From an uncultured Solirubrobacterales bacterium (GTDB lineage Bacteria; Actinomycetota; Thermoleophilia; Solirubrobacterales; 70-9): a stretch of 33,546 nucleotides of DNA. This document shows positions 7,283 to 14,116 of this stretch, piece after piece. The notes beneath the pieces were generated by a model. The model was not told the origin of the DNA and searched no databases. It saw only the letters and a list, made by a program, of their open reading frames with translations. The stretch covers positions 1-33,546 of the forward strand of contig CAITDZ010000004.1 in assembly GCA_903891285.1 (NCBI GenBank). Reading direction: 5' to 3'. A program made the position numbers and the translations under genes. Within the stretch, counting starts at the first letter, position 1. Each line of letters begins with the position of its first letter.

Positions 7283-9402
7283 ATCCGACGGCCCGCTTCG
7301 GTGGCGGACCCGGGCCGGATCGCCGCGAGCTGCTCGAGGCCCCGGTCCACTGGCCGGACCCTGTCGGGCTGGGTGCCCGGCTCTCGACACTGAAGGGAAT
7401 CGGACCAGTACTCGAGCGAAATGCCCTCGAGGTCGGGGTGGGCACTGTCTTCGACCTGCTGTGGCGGCTCCCCGCGGACTATGGGGAGCCCCCCGTCCGT
7501 CGCACCCTCGACTCACTCCCCGAGGACGAGCCGGTGGCGGTCGAGGTCGAGGTCGTCGAGCGGCGCCGAGTGAGGCCGGGTAGGCGAGCGGTGGTCGAGG
7601 CGAAGGTGCGGGACCGGGGTGCAAGCATGAGGGCGGTCTGGTTCAACCGACCCTGGGTCTTCGACCGGATCGGGCCCGGAGACCACCTGGTCCTGGAGGG
7701 TCGACTCTCCGGGGAGTCCTTCGTGGTGGCAACGCATCGGGAGGCGGGAGCACCCGAGCCGTCCGGACCCCGCCCCCGGTACGGCTCGGCAGGTGAGGTA
7801 TCCCCGGGAAGGTGGGCCAGCTGGTCGGGCGAGGCCCTTGAGAGGGCAGGTATTGCCCCTGACCCCCTCCCGGCATGCACGAGGACCCGGCTCGGGTTGC
7901 CGGGCGGGCCAGCCGCCCTCGCCGAGGCCCATCGACCCTGTTCCTTCGAAACGGCCTGGCAGGCGAGGTCCCGCCTCGCCTTCGAGGAGCTCTTCCTCCA
8001 CCAGGTGATGGTCCTGGCGAGGGGTGCCCGGGAGCGACAGGCGGCCGGAGCCGCCCTGAGGCTCGGAGGGGACCCCGGACTCGAGGCCGAGTGGTTCCGG
8101 GAGCTCCCCTTCGAGTTGACCCCGGGGCAGGAAGAGGTGATCGGGATCTTCGGCGAGGAGCTGGGGAACGAGCGGCCGATGCGCCGACTACTGATGGGCG
8201 AGGTCGGGTCGGGCAAGACCGTTCTGGCCGCCTTCGCTGCACTCCGCGCATTTGGGAGCGGGACCCAGGCCGCCCTGATGGCGCCAACCGAGGTCCTCGC
8301 CGAACAGCACCACGCGACACTCACCGACCTGCTCGGTCGGGCCGGGGTCGAACCCTTCCTCTTGACCGGTTCGACCGGGGTTCCCGAGCGTGAGCTGCTC
8401 TTCGATCGACTCGTTGGGGGTCAGCCAACGGTGGTCGTCGGCACCCATGCGCTGCTCGGGGAGAGGGTCGAGTTCGCCCGGCTCGGGGTTGCCGTGGTCG
8501 ACGAAGAGCATCGATTCGGGGTCAGGCAACGGACCGAGCTCGATGGTCACGACCCCGGGGCCCCGGCAGTCCACCGCCTCCACCTGAGTGCTACGCCGAT
8601 TCCCCGGACGCTCGCACTCACGGCATGGGGAGACCTCGACCTCTCCGAGCTCCGCGACCTCCCGGGAGGGCGGCGCCCGGTCGAGACCACGCTGCTCGAT
8701 GAGGGCGGAAGGGAGGAGGCCTTCGACGCGATTCGTCGCGAGGTGGCGGCCGGACGCCAGGCATTCGTGGTCTGTCCGCTCGTCGAGGAATCCGAGGCGG
8801 TCCAGGCCCGGGCTGCCGAGGTCGAGGCGAGGCGGCTCGCCAAGGGCGAACTCGCGGGGCTCGAGGTCGGCCTGCTGCACGGACGGATGACCCAACAGGA
8901 AAAGGCGGTGGTGATGGATCGTTTCCTCCGAAGGGAGATCGACGTCCTGGTGGCGACCACGGTGATCGAGGTCGGGATCGATGTCCCGAATGCGACCGTG
9001 ATCGTGATCGAGGGTGCGGAGTCGTTCGGCCTTGCACAGCTCCACCAGTTGAGGGGTCGGGTCGGGCGCGGGGATCGGCCCGGTCGCTGCTACCTGGTGG
9101 CCGGTCGTCCCGGGGGGCGCGCGATGGAGCGCCTCTCCCGACTCGCCGGTGAGTCGGACGGCTTCCGAGTAGCGGAACTCGACCTCGAGCTGAGGGGGGA
9201 GGGAGAGCTTGCCGGGACCCGTCAGCACGGGCTGCCGAGATTTCGGGCGGCGAGCCTGCCCGCCGACCGCGAGCTTCTCTTCGCGGCCCGATCCGAGCTC
9301 GAACGGCTGCTCGGCAGCGGGGAGCGGATCGATGGGCCGCTGCTCGGCCCCTCCCTCGCCGAGGCGCTGGAACGGTTCGGCCCGGAGGGGGTCACCGGGT
9401 GA
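7258..9402 (+). CDS. recG: ATP-dependent DNA helicase RecG
   Basis: RecG remodels stalled forks and branch-migrates recombination intermediates. The N-terminal wedge/OB part has the opening motif LSTLKGIGP near residue 44. Superfamily 2 helicase motifs follow in order: Walker A GEVGSGKT, APTEVLAEQH, Walker B DEEHRFG (most relatives have DEQH), LSATPIPRTLALT, TVIEVGIDVPNA, QLRGRVGRG, and the RecG-specific translocation region GEGELAGTRQHG. Its 714 residues are slightly longer than the usual 680-700. GTG 7258 overlaps the fakA-like gene by 25 nt; no better start lies before the wedge domain, though the exact start is uncertain. The rsmD GTG overlaps its stop. Confidence 0.95.
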   Translation: MVAAGRTVDPTARFGGGPGPDRRELLEAPVHWPDPVGLGARLSTLKGIGPVLERNALEVGVGTVFDLLWRLPADYGEPPVRRTLDSLPEDEPVAVEVEVVERRRVRPGRRAVVEAKVRDRGASMRAVWFNRPWVFDRIGPGDHLVLEGRLSGESFVVATHREAGAPEPSGPRPRYGSAGEVSPGRWASWSGEALERAGIAPDPLPACTRTRLGLPGGPAALAEAHRPCSFETAWQARSRLAFEELFLHQVMVLARGARERQAAGAALRLGGDPGLEAEWFRELPFELTPGQEEVIGIFGEELGNERPMRRLLMGEVGSGKTVLAAFAALRAFGSGTQAALMAPTEVLAEQHHATLTDLLGRAGVEPFLLTGSTGVPERELLFDRLVGGQPTVVVGTHALLGERVEFARLGVAVVDEEHRFGVRQRTELDGHDPGAPAVHRLHLSATPIPRTLALTAWGDLDLSELRDLPGGRRPVETTLLDEGGREEAFDAIRREVAAGRQAFVVCPLVEESEAVQARAAEVEARRLAKGELAGLEVGLLHGRMTQQEKAVVMDRFLRREIDVLVATTVIEVGIDVPNATVIVIEGAESFGLAQLHQLRGRVGRGDRPGRCYLVAGRPGGRAMERLSRLAGESDGFRVAELDLELRGEGELAGTRQHGLPRFRAASLPADRELLFAARSELERLLGSGERIDGPLLGPSLAEALERFGPEGVTG

Positions 9403-9932
9403 GGGTGATCGGGGGCTACCTGGGTGGGCGGCCTCTGCTCGCCCCGAAGGGGTGGTCGGTACGTCCGACACCGGCCAGGGTTCGGGAGGCGGTCTTCTCT
9501 GCACTCGGTGACGTGAGCGGGGCCACGGTCGCCGACCTCTTCGCGGGAACCGGGGCGATGGCGATCGAGGCGATCTCGCGGGGTGCGTCGCGAGCCGTCC
9601 TGGTCGATCGCGAGCCGCGTCCGGCCGAGGGCAACATCCGTCACCTCGAGATCACCGACCGTTGCGAGGTAGTCCGTTCCGAGACGGTTCCCTGGCTCGA
9701 GTCCCAGCAGGAGGGGGCGGTATTCGACCTCGTCTTTCTCGACCCGCCCCATCGAATGTGGCCCGAACTCGGCGATCAGGTGGCGCCCCTCCTCATCGGG
9801 ATACTTACCCCCGGAGGGAGGGTGGTCGTCGAGAGCGGACCGGGCAAGGCACCTGGGCTGCCAGGTTTCGAAACGGTGCGGGAGCGCCGCTACGGCCGGA
9901 CACTGGTTACATTTCACGCGCTCCCGGGCTAA
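9399..9932 (+). CDS. rsmD: 16S rRNA (guanine(966)-N(2))-methyltransferase RsmD
   Basis: RsmD methylates G966 of 16S rRNA during 30S assembly. The 177-residue protein starts with the family pattern MRVIGGYLGGRPL and RPTPARVREAVFSAL. The SAM site is ADLFAGTGAMAIEAISRGA, and the catalytic motif IV reads FLDPPH, where most members have DPPY or DPPF. GTG 9399 overlaps the recG stop as GTGA, so the genes are probably coupled. The pair rsmD-coaD is conserved in many bacteria. The His in motif IV is unusual but sits in an otherwise normal protein. Confidence 0.92.
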   Translation: MRVIGGYLGGRPLLAPKGWSVRPTPARVREAVFSALGDVSGATVADLFAGTGAMAIEAISRGASRAVLVDREPRPAEGNIRHLEITDRCEVVRSETVPWLESQQEGAVFDLVFLDPPHRMWPELGDQVAPLLIGILTPGGRVVVESGPGKAPGLPGFETVRERRYGRTLVTFHALPG

Positions 9933-9939
9933 GGCCCGG
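9924..9939 (+). terminator. GC hairpin spanning the rsmD stop codon
   Basis: CCGGGC (9924-9929) and GCCCGG (9934-9939) form a perfect 6-bp stem with the loop TAAG, which contains the rsmD TAA. There is no T-tract, so its role as terminator or processing site is unproven. Confidence 0.35.
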
Positions 9940-9980
9940 CGAGCCCTCACCATGAGAGCCGACCGAGCGAGGCAAACCCT

Positions 9981-10484
9981 TTGACCGATCCACGGACAGT
10001 CGTCTGTCCGGGAAGCTACGACCCGGTAACCAACGGCCACCTGGACATCATCACGAGATCGGCCAGCCTGTTCGACAGGGTGGTCGTCGGAGTCGTGAAC
10101 CAGCCGATCCGAAAGCAGAAGACTGCCTTCACGGCAGGAGAGCGGAAGGCCTTCATCGAAGATGCGACTGCCGATCTCGGCAACGTCGAGGTGGCGGTCT
10201 TCTCCAACCTTCTGGTCGATTTCGCGCGCGAGGTCGAGGCGACCGCGATAGTCAAGGGACTTCGTGCGATCTCGGACTTCGAGTACGAATCGGAGATGGC
10301 CCAGCTGAACCACAAGATCGATTCCGGGATAGAGAGCGTCTATGTCTTCGCCCGTCCCGATTACAGCTTCCTTTCCTCCACGGGGGTCAAGGAAATGGCG
10401 ACCTTCGGAGCCGATATTTCGGATCTGGTCCCAGCTCCTGTCGCTGTGGCGCTTGCGGATAGACTCGAGCGCGACCGAAAGTGA
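9981..10484 (+). CDS. coaD: Phosphopantetheine adenylyltransferase
   Basis: CoaD transfers AMP from ATP to 4'-phosphopantetheine, the penultimate step of CoA synthesis. The nucleotidyltransferase fold motif GSYDPVTNGHLDII holds the TNGH signature at residues 17-20. IVKGLRAISDFEYESEMAQLN and YSFLSSTGVKEMA are further family blocks. Length is 167 residues, as usual. The start is a TTG at 9981; it aligns with the family N terminus and no ATG or GTG is nearby, with only a weak GAGGCA ribosome site. It follows rsmD by 48 bp, the common arrangement. Confidence 0.95.
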   Translation: MTDPRTVVCPGSYDPVTNGHLDIITRSASLFDRVVVGVVNQPIRKQKTAFTAGERKAFIEDATADLGNVEVAVFSNLLVDFAREVEATAIVKGLRAISDFEYESEMAQLNHKIDSGIESVYVFARPDYSFLSSTGVKEMATFGADISDLVPAPVAVALADRLERDRK

Positions 10485-10596
10485 ATGGTCGAGACGGCAG
10501 GGGGACCGCCTGGAAGGTCGGTCGGGGCGCTGAAGCCCGGCATGCAGGAAGCCGCCCCCGATTCGGCCGGCCCCGACCGATTCAGCGAAAGATGCT

Positions 10597-10602
10597 TAGG
10601 GT
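10597..10602 (+). promoter_or_regulatory. -10 box of the SepIVA-like gene, likely leaderless
   Basis: TAGGGT is followed by 9 nt and then ATG 10612. It lies at the end of the 127-bp gap after coaD, which otherwise holds nothing I recognise. Confidence 0.45.
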
Positions 10603-10611
10603 TTATCGCCA

Positions 10612-11082
10612 ATGGACGTTCTAGTGCTGATCGACAAGCTGGACGATCTCGTCCACAACGCTCGTCCCGTGCCCCTGACCGACCAGGTGAGGGTCGACCG
10701 GGAAGAGATCTACGACCTGCTCGACCAGATGCGGGCAACCATTCCTGAGGAGATAAAGCAGGCGCGTTGGATCGTCAAGGAGCGGCAGGAGATGCTCGAG
10801 GAGGCGAAGCGCGAAGCCGAGCGGGTCGTCCGTGAGGCTCGTGAGCAACAGGCTCGGCTCGTCTCCGACGAGGAGGTAACGAAGCAGGCCGAAAGGGCTG
10901 CCGACGAGATAGTCGAAGACGCGAGGGCTCGTGAGCGGGAGATCCGGCTCGGCGCCGAGGACTATGCCGACGACATCCTCAGCACCCTCGAGGTCAACCT
11001 CGAGAAGTTCACTGCCGCTGTCAGGAGGGGCCGCGACCGGCTTGCCGGGCGCGACGAAGAGCCCCTCGACGAGTCCGAGTAA
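10612..11082 (+). CDS. SepIVA/DivIVA-like coiled-coil protein
   Basis: A 156-residue, highly charged protein. After an N-terminal segment MDVLVLIDKLDDLVHNA, the region of about residues 50-115 is a continuous predicted coiled coil rich in E, R, A and K. DYADDILSTLEVNLEKF follows near 122-138, then an acidic tail. Its position between coaD and the DUF177-rpmF pair matches the mycobacterial septation factor SepIVA (Rv2927c), which lies next to the DUF177 gene near coaD and rnc. Such proteins act in polar growth or division at the cytoplasmic face. Family assignment rests mainly on context and composition; the sequence superficially resembles F0 subunit b, which I think less likely. Confidence 0.65.
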   Translation: MDVLVLIDKLDDLVHNARPVPLTDQVRVDREEIYDLLDQMRATIPEEIKQARWIVKERQEMLEEAKREAERVVREAREQQARLVSDEEVTKQAERAADEIVEDARAREREIRLGAEDYADDILSTLEVNLEKFTAAVRRGRDRLAGRDEEPLDESE

Positions 11083-11086
11083 ACCC

Positions 11087-11104
11087 GGCCGGACGCCTTC
11101 GGCC
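11087..11104 (+). terminator. Weak hairpin after the SepIVA-like gene
   Basis: GGCCG (11087-11091) can pair with CGGCC (11100-11104) around an 8-nt loop, 5 nt after the stop. No T-run follows, so this is a low-confidence terminator. Confidence 0.28.
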
Positions 11105-11110
11105 AGTCAG

Positions 11111-11116
11111 TAGGAT
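11111..11116 (+). promoter_or_regulatory. Candidate -10 box for the DUF177-rpmF segment
   Basis: TAGGAT lies 49 nt before the DUF177 ATG. Unlike the leaderless genes nearby, this gene has a clear GGAGGTG ribosome site (about 11157-11163), so a transcript with a leader fits. Confidence 0.3.
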
Positions 11117-11165
11117 CGTCCCGGGCTCGATCTGAGTCCCGAACTCACGGCTGCCTGGAGGTGCC

Positions 11166-11711
11166 ATGGCCACTGAACGGATAGATCTGGCTGGGCTGGG
11201 ACTGGCCTTCGGAGAGGCATCCTCCGTCGAGGGCACCGTCGCCGTGGATGATGTCGTCCTCGGCGGCCAGGGCTACCGGGTCGAGCCACCTGAGATTCCC
11301 TTCCGACTCGATGTCTCCAGGACGAGCACCGGTTATGCCCTGAGGCTCAGGTTCGACACCGTGATTGCGGGACCCTGCTTCAGGTGCCTGGAACCGGCTT
11401 CAGTCGAAGTTCCGGTCGATGCCCGGGAGGTTGACCAGCCCGAATCGGCGTTCCGGGATCCCGGAGAGGGACCCACGGGGGAAGGTAAGGAGGCCGGCTC
11501 CCCTTACGTCGATTCAGCCGCCGTGCTCGACCTCGCGGGCTGGTCTCGCGACGCCCTGATCCTCGCCCTCCCAGAGAGGATCCTCTGCAGCCCGGATTGC
11601 CCTGGACTCTGTCCCTACTGCGGCAAGGGGCTGGCCGGAGCGGACCCCGAGGAGCACCGTCACGGCGAAGGGGGCGATCCGCGCTGGGAGAAGCTCAGGG
11701 AGCTCGGCTGA
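11166..11711 (+). CDS. DUF177 (YceD-family) metal-binding protein
   Basis: A 181-residue protein of the YceD/DUF177 family, usually encoded just before rpmF and linked to 23S rRNA processing or accumulation. It has the family cysteine pattern: C71 and C74 in CFRCLEP, and C141, C145, C149 and C152 in the segment from ILCSPDCPGLCPYCGKGL, followed by DPRWEKLREL near the C terminus. Together these probably bind zinc. The start is supported by GGAGGTG about 3 nt before ATG. rpmF follows after 61 bp and also has its own promoter-like box. The molecular role is not established from sequence. Confidence 0.88.
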   Translation: MATERIDLAGLGLAFGEASSVEGTVAVDDVVLGGQGYRVEPPEIPFRLDVSRTSTGYALRLRFDTVIAGPCFRCLEPASVEVPVDAREVDQPESAFRDPGEGPTGEGKEAGSPYVDSAAVLDLAGWSRDALILALPERILCSPDCPGLCPYCGKGLAGADPEEHRHGEGGDPRWEKLRELG

Positions 11712-11758
11712 GGCCCTTCTCCCTGCCCCCGCGCGGGATGGGGCCAGGCCACTTGCCC

Positions 11759-11764
11759 TAGACT
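11759..11764 (+). promoter_or_regulatory. -10 box of rpmF, likely leaderless
   Basis: TAGACT, 8 nt and then ATG 11773. The hexamer is identical to the one before the fakA-like gene. No Shine-Dalgarno is present. Confidence 0.5.
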
Positions 11765-11772
11765 GTCGCGCC

Positions 11773-11988
11773 ATGGCCGTACCGAAGAAGAGGACCTCCA
11801 GGGCCCGTCGCGACCGTCGCCGGGCCACCCACCGGGCCGCACGGGCTCGCACGAACCTCTGCCCCAAGTGCTATTCGCCTCGACTCCCGCATCGGGTCTG
11901 CCCGAGCTGCGGGGAATACGCGGGTCGCCAGGTGGTTGCCCCTCCGGTGGTCGAACCGGAGCCGACCGAGCCGGCCACGGACGAGTAG
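11773..11988 (+). CDS. rpmF: 50S ribosomal protein L32
   Basis: A 71-residue protein beginning MAVPKKRTSRARRDRRRA, the L32 hallmark. It has the zinc ribbon CPKC...CPSC and a C-terminal extension of about 20 residues rich in P, E and T that is acidic, unlike the basic body. It is followed with no gap by plsX, whose TTG start abuts the rpmF TAG. The rpmF-plsX linkage is widespread in bacteria and ties ribosome and lipid synthesis. Confidence 0.95.
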   Translation: MAVPKKRTSRARRDRRRATHRAARARTNLCPKCYSPRLPHRVCPSCGEYAGRQVVAPPVVEPEPTEPATDE

Positions 11989-13068
11989 TTGTCCGGATCC
12001 GAACCGGTCGTCGCCCTGGATGGCTTCGGGGTCGAGGGCGGTTTCGACGTCCTCGCGGAAGGCGCCAGGAGGGCGGCCGCTGATGGGATCTCGATCAGGG
12101 TCTTCGGCCCTTCCGATCCGTTGGGGACTCTGTTGGACGGAGCCCCTGGGGTCGAGCTCGTGGAGACCTCGGACTGGATCGCCAACGAGGATGATCCAGT
12201 TCCGGCGGTCCGCTCGCGGCCGGAGGCATCGGTGGTGCGGGCGGTCAGGGATGTCGCCGAGGGACGGGCAGGCGCGATCACCAGTCTTGGTTCGACCGGG
12301 GCAACCATGGCTGCCGCGACCTTTGGCCTCAAACGGATCAAGGGAGTCAAGCGTCCGGCCCTGGCTGCCCAGGTACCGCTACCCGGAAGGACGGTCCTGT
12401 TCCTCGATGTCGGGGCAAACGTCGAAGTAAGGGCTTTGCACCTCGTGCAGTTCGCCTGCCTCGGAGCCTCCTTCATGTCGGCCGTAAAGGGCATCGAGTC
12501 ACCGGAGGTCGGACTACTCTCCGTCGGTGAGGAGAAGGGAAAGGGACGACCGGAGGAGGTCGAGGCCCATGAGCGCCTCGAAGGGCTCACTGGATCCGGG
12601 GATTCCGGTGGGATCCTCCCCCTCCGGTTCATCGGCAATGTCGAGGGGAATGACATTCCCGATGCCTCCGCCGACGTCATAGTCACCGATGGATTCACCG
12701 GGAACGCCGTCCTGAAGGCGATGGAGGGGGCGGTGAGACGGGTGACCGGGGCGATCAGGGGCGCTGCCCGGTCCAGTCCGCTGGCTGCAGCCGGGGGACT
12801 CCTGCTGAAGCCTGCCCTGGGGGGGCTTCGCGACGACCTCCACCCCGACACCACCGGCGGTGCCCTGATGCTTGGGCTCCGGCACGTTGCTGTGGTGGGC
12901 CATGGCGGTTCGGGGCCGGACGGGGTGGCCAATGCCGTTCGCCTGGCAGCGGCATCCGTCGAGGCGGATGCCCCGGGCAGGACCGCGGAGCTGCTCCACC
13001 AGTTCGGCCTCGACCGGCGGGAGGGCAGTTCCTCCGGGGATGCCGGGCCATCCACTGGTGGCACCTGA
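11989..13068 (+). CDS. plsX: Phosphate acyltransferase PlsX
   Basis: PlsX makes acyl-phosphate from acyl-ACP, feeding PlsY in phospholipid synthesis, and acts peripherally at the membrane. Recognised blocks are TSLGSTGATMAAA, FLDVGANVEVRALHLVQFA (about 138-156), GNVEGNDIP, VTDGFTGNAVLKAMEG (about 232-247) and GALMLGLRHVAVVGHGGS. The N-terminal motif normally reading DAMGGD is DGFGVEGG here (from residue 11), an unusual change. The TTG at 11989 directly follows the rpmF stop, implying coupling. Length is 359 residues, slightly above the usual 330-345. The acyl carrier gene acpP follows after 13 bp. Confidence 0.9.
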   Translation: MSGSEPVVALDGFGVEGGFDVLAEGARRAAADGISIRVFGPSDPLGTLLDGAPGVELVETSDWIANEDDPVPAVRSRPEASVVRAVRDVAEGRAGAITSLGSTGATMAAATFGLKRIKGVKRPALAAQVPLPGRTVLFLDVGANVEVRALHLVQFACLGASFMSAVKGIESPEVGLLSVGEEKGKGRPEEVEAHERLEGLTGSGDSGGILPLRFIGNVEGNDIPDASADVIVTDGFTGNAVLKAMEGAVRRVTGAIRGAARSSPLAAAGGLLLKPALGGLRDDLHPDTTGGALMLGLRHVAVVGHGGSGPDGVANAVRLAAASVEADAPGRTAELLHQFGLDRREGSSSGDAGPSTGGT

Positions 13069-13081
13069 TAGGAACCCGGGA

Positions 13082-13327
13082 ATGGAGCGATCTGAAGTCA
13101 TGGAGCTGGTCAGGAGCCACTTGTCCGAGGAACTCGACCTTGACCCCACTCGGATCAACGAGGATTCACGCTTCAGGGAAGACTTCGACGCCGACTCACT
13201 CGACCTGTACGAACTGGTCATGGAGCTCGAAGACCGGTACGGGATCTCTGTTTCCGAGCAGGAGGCTGGGGAGATCGAGACGGTCAAGGACGCAGTCGAC
13301 TTTGTCCTGGTCAAGGCGGATTCGTGA
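13082..13327 (+). CDS. acpP: Acyl carrier protein
   Basis: An 81-residue acidic protein carrying acyl chains on a 4'-phosphopantetheine arm attached to Ser39 in the motif DFDADSLDLYELVMELE. The four-helix layout and the second signature YGISVSEQEAGEIETV are typical. The start follows the plsX stop by 13 bp, with AGGAA about 7 nt upstream as the ribosome site. Its TGA overlaps a GTG (13324) that is probably the real start of rnc. The fabD/fabG genes often found between plsX and acpP are absent here. Confidence 0.95.
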   Translation: MERSEVMELVRSHLSEELDLDPTRINEDSRFREDFDADSLDLYELVMELEDRYGISVSEQEAGEIETVKDAVDFVLVKADS

Positions 13328-14042
13328 CCGGCGCCGCAGCGCGCCCGACCCCGGTCGGGAGTCGCTGCGGGAGCTGATCGGGCAGCTGCCGGACGGGCGA
13401 AGGGATGAGGCGCTCCGGCATACATCCTGGACCAGCGAGCGACTCGGCTCGTACGAGCGCCTTGCCTTCCTGGGCGACAGTGTCCTCGGGCTCTCGGTAG
13501 CGGAATCGCTCCATCGGGACAACCCGACGATGGATGCCGGTGAGCTGACCAAGATCCTCAATCAGGCGGTGAGTGGCGAGGCCTGCTCTGAGGTGGGGAG
13601 GGAGACCGGGATCCCGGAGATGCTCCGGGAGGCAGAACCCGAAGGGGAGGACGGGGGACATACCTCAGCCGCATCGCTACTGGCGGCCGAACGACCGCTC
13701 CCCGAAGTGACGGAGGCCCTGATCGGGGCCTGCTTCCTCGAGTTCGGTTTCGAGCGGACCTCGGCAGCCGTTTCGAACGCCTTCGCGCCCCGCATCGCGC
13801 GAGTCCGTTCGAATCGGACCGACTTCAAGTCAGCGCTTCAGGAGCTTCTCGCCTCGAAGGGAGAGACGGTGTCCTACGAGGTGGTAGCAACCGAAGGCCC
13901 ACCGCACGACCGAACCTATGAGGTCGCTGCAGTGGTGGGCGGTGACGAGGTCGGTCGGGGCTCGGGCCGGAGCAAGAAATCGGCCGGTCAGGCAGCCGCC
14001 GAGGCAGGGCTCGAATTCCTCGAGGAGAGCGGCCCCTCGTGA
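13302..14042 (+). CDS. rnc: Ribonuclease III, divergent active site, start uncertain
   Basis: RNase III cleaves double-stranded RNA in rRNA precursors and mRNAs. The nuclease domain shows YERLAFLGDSVL and VTEALIGACFLEFGF; the C-terminal dsRBD shows DFKSALQELLASKG, GPPHDRTYEV and GRSKKSAGQAAAEA. The signature normally reading ERLEFLGD has Ala (codon 13464-13466) for the catalytic Glu, and the usual DxxEALIGA has Glu instead of Asp. The start is uncertain. In frame the nearest is TTG 13302, deep in acpP, giving an odd Arg-rich N terminus. GTG 13324 overlaps the acpP stop, as at other junctions here, but is one base out of frame, suggesting a missing base near 13330-13360. Confidence 0.82.
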   Translation: MSWSRRIRDRRRSAPDPGRESLRELIGQLPDGRRDEALRHTSWTSERLGSYERLAFLGDSVLGLSVAESLHRDNPTMDAGELTKILNQAVSGEACSEVGRETGIPEMLREAEPEGEDGGHTSAASLLAAERPLPEVTEALIGACFLEFGFERTSAAVSNAFAPRIARVRSNRTDFKSALQELLASKGETVSYEVVATEGPPHDRTYEVAAVVGGDEVGRGSGRSKKSAGQAAAEAGLEFLEESGPS

Positions 14043-14116
14043 TCCGAGCCCCGTCCCCAAAGGACGGTTCCACCGCTTGGTGTGGCGTCCGACGGGACCG
14101 TAAGCCTTAAGTCCGT

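Noticed and set aside
10612-11082. ATP synthase F0 subunit b for the coiled-coil protein.
   Set aside because: It lacks an N-terminal membrane helix, and no other ATP synthase genes are nearby; the coaD/DUF177 setting fits SepIVA.
14100-14116. Possible leaderless -10 box before smc (TAAGCCTTAAGT).
   Set aside because: No hexamer fits TANNNT at 6-9 nt spacing, so I did not include it with the others.
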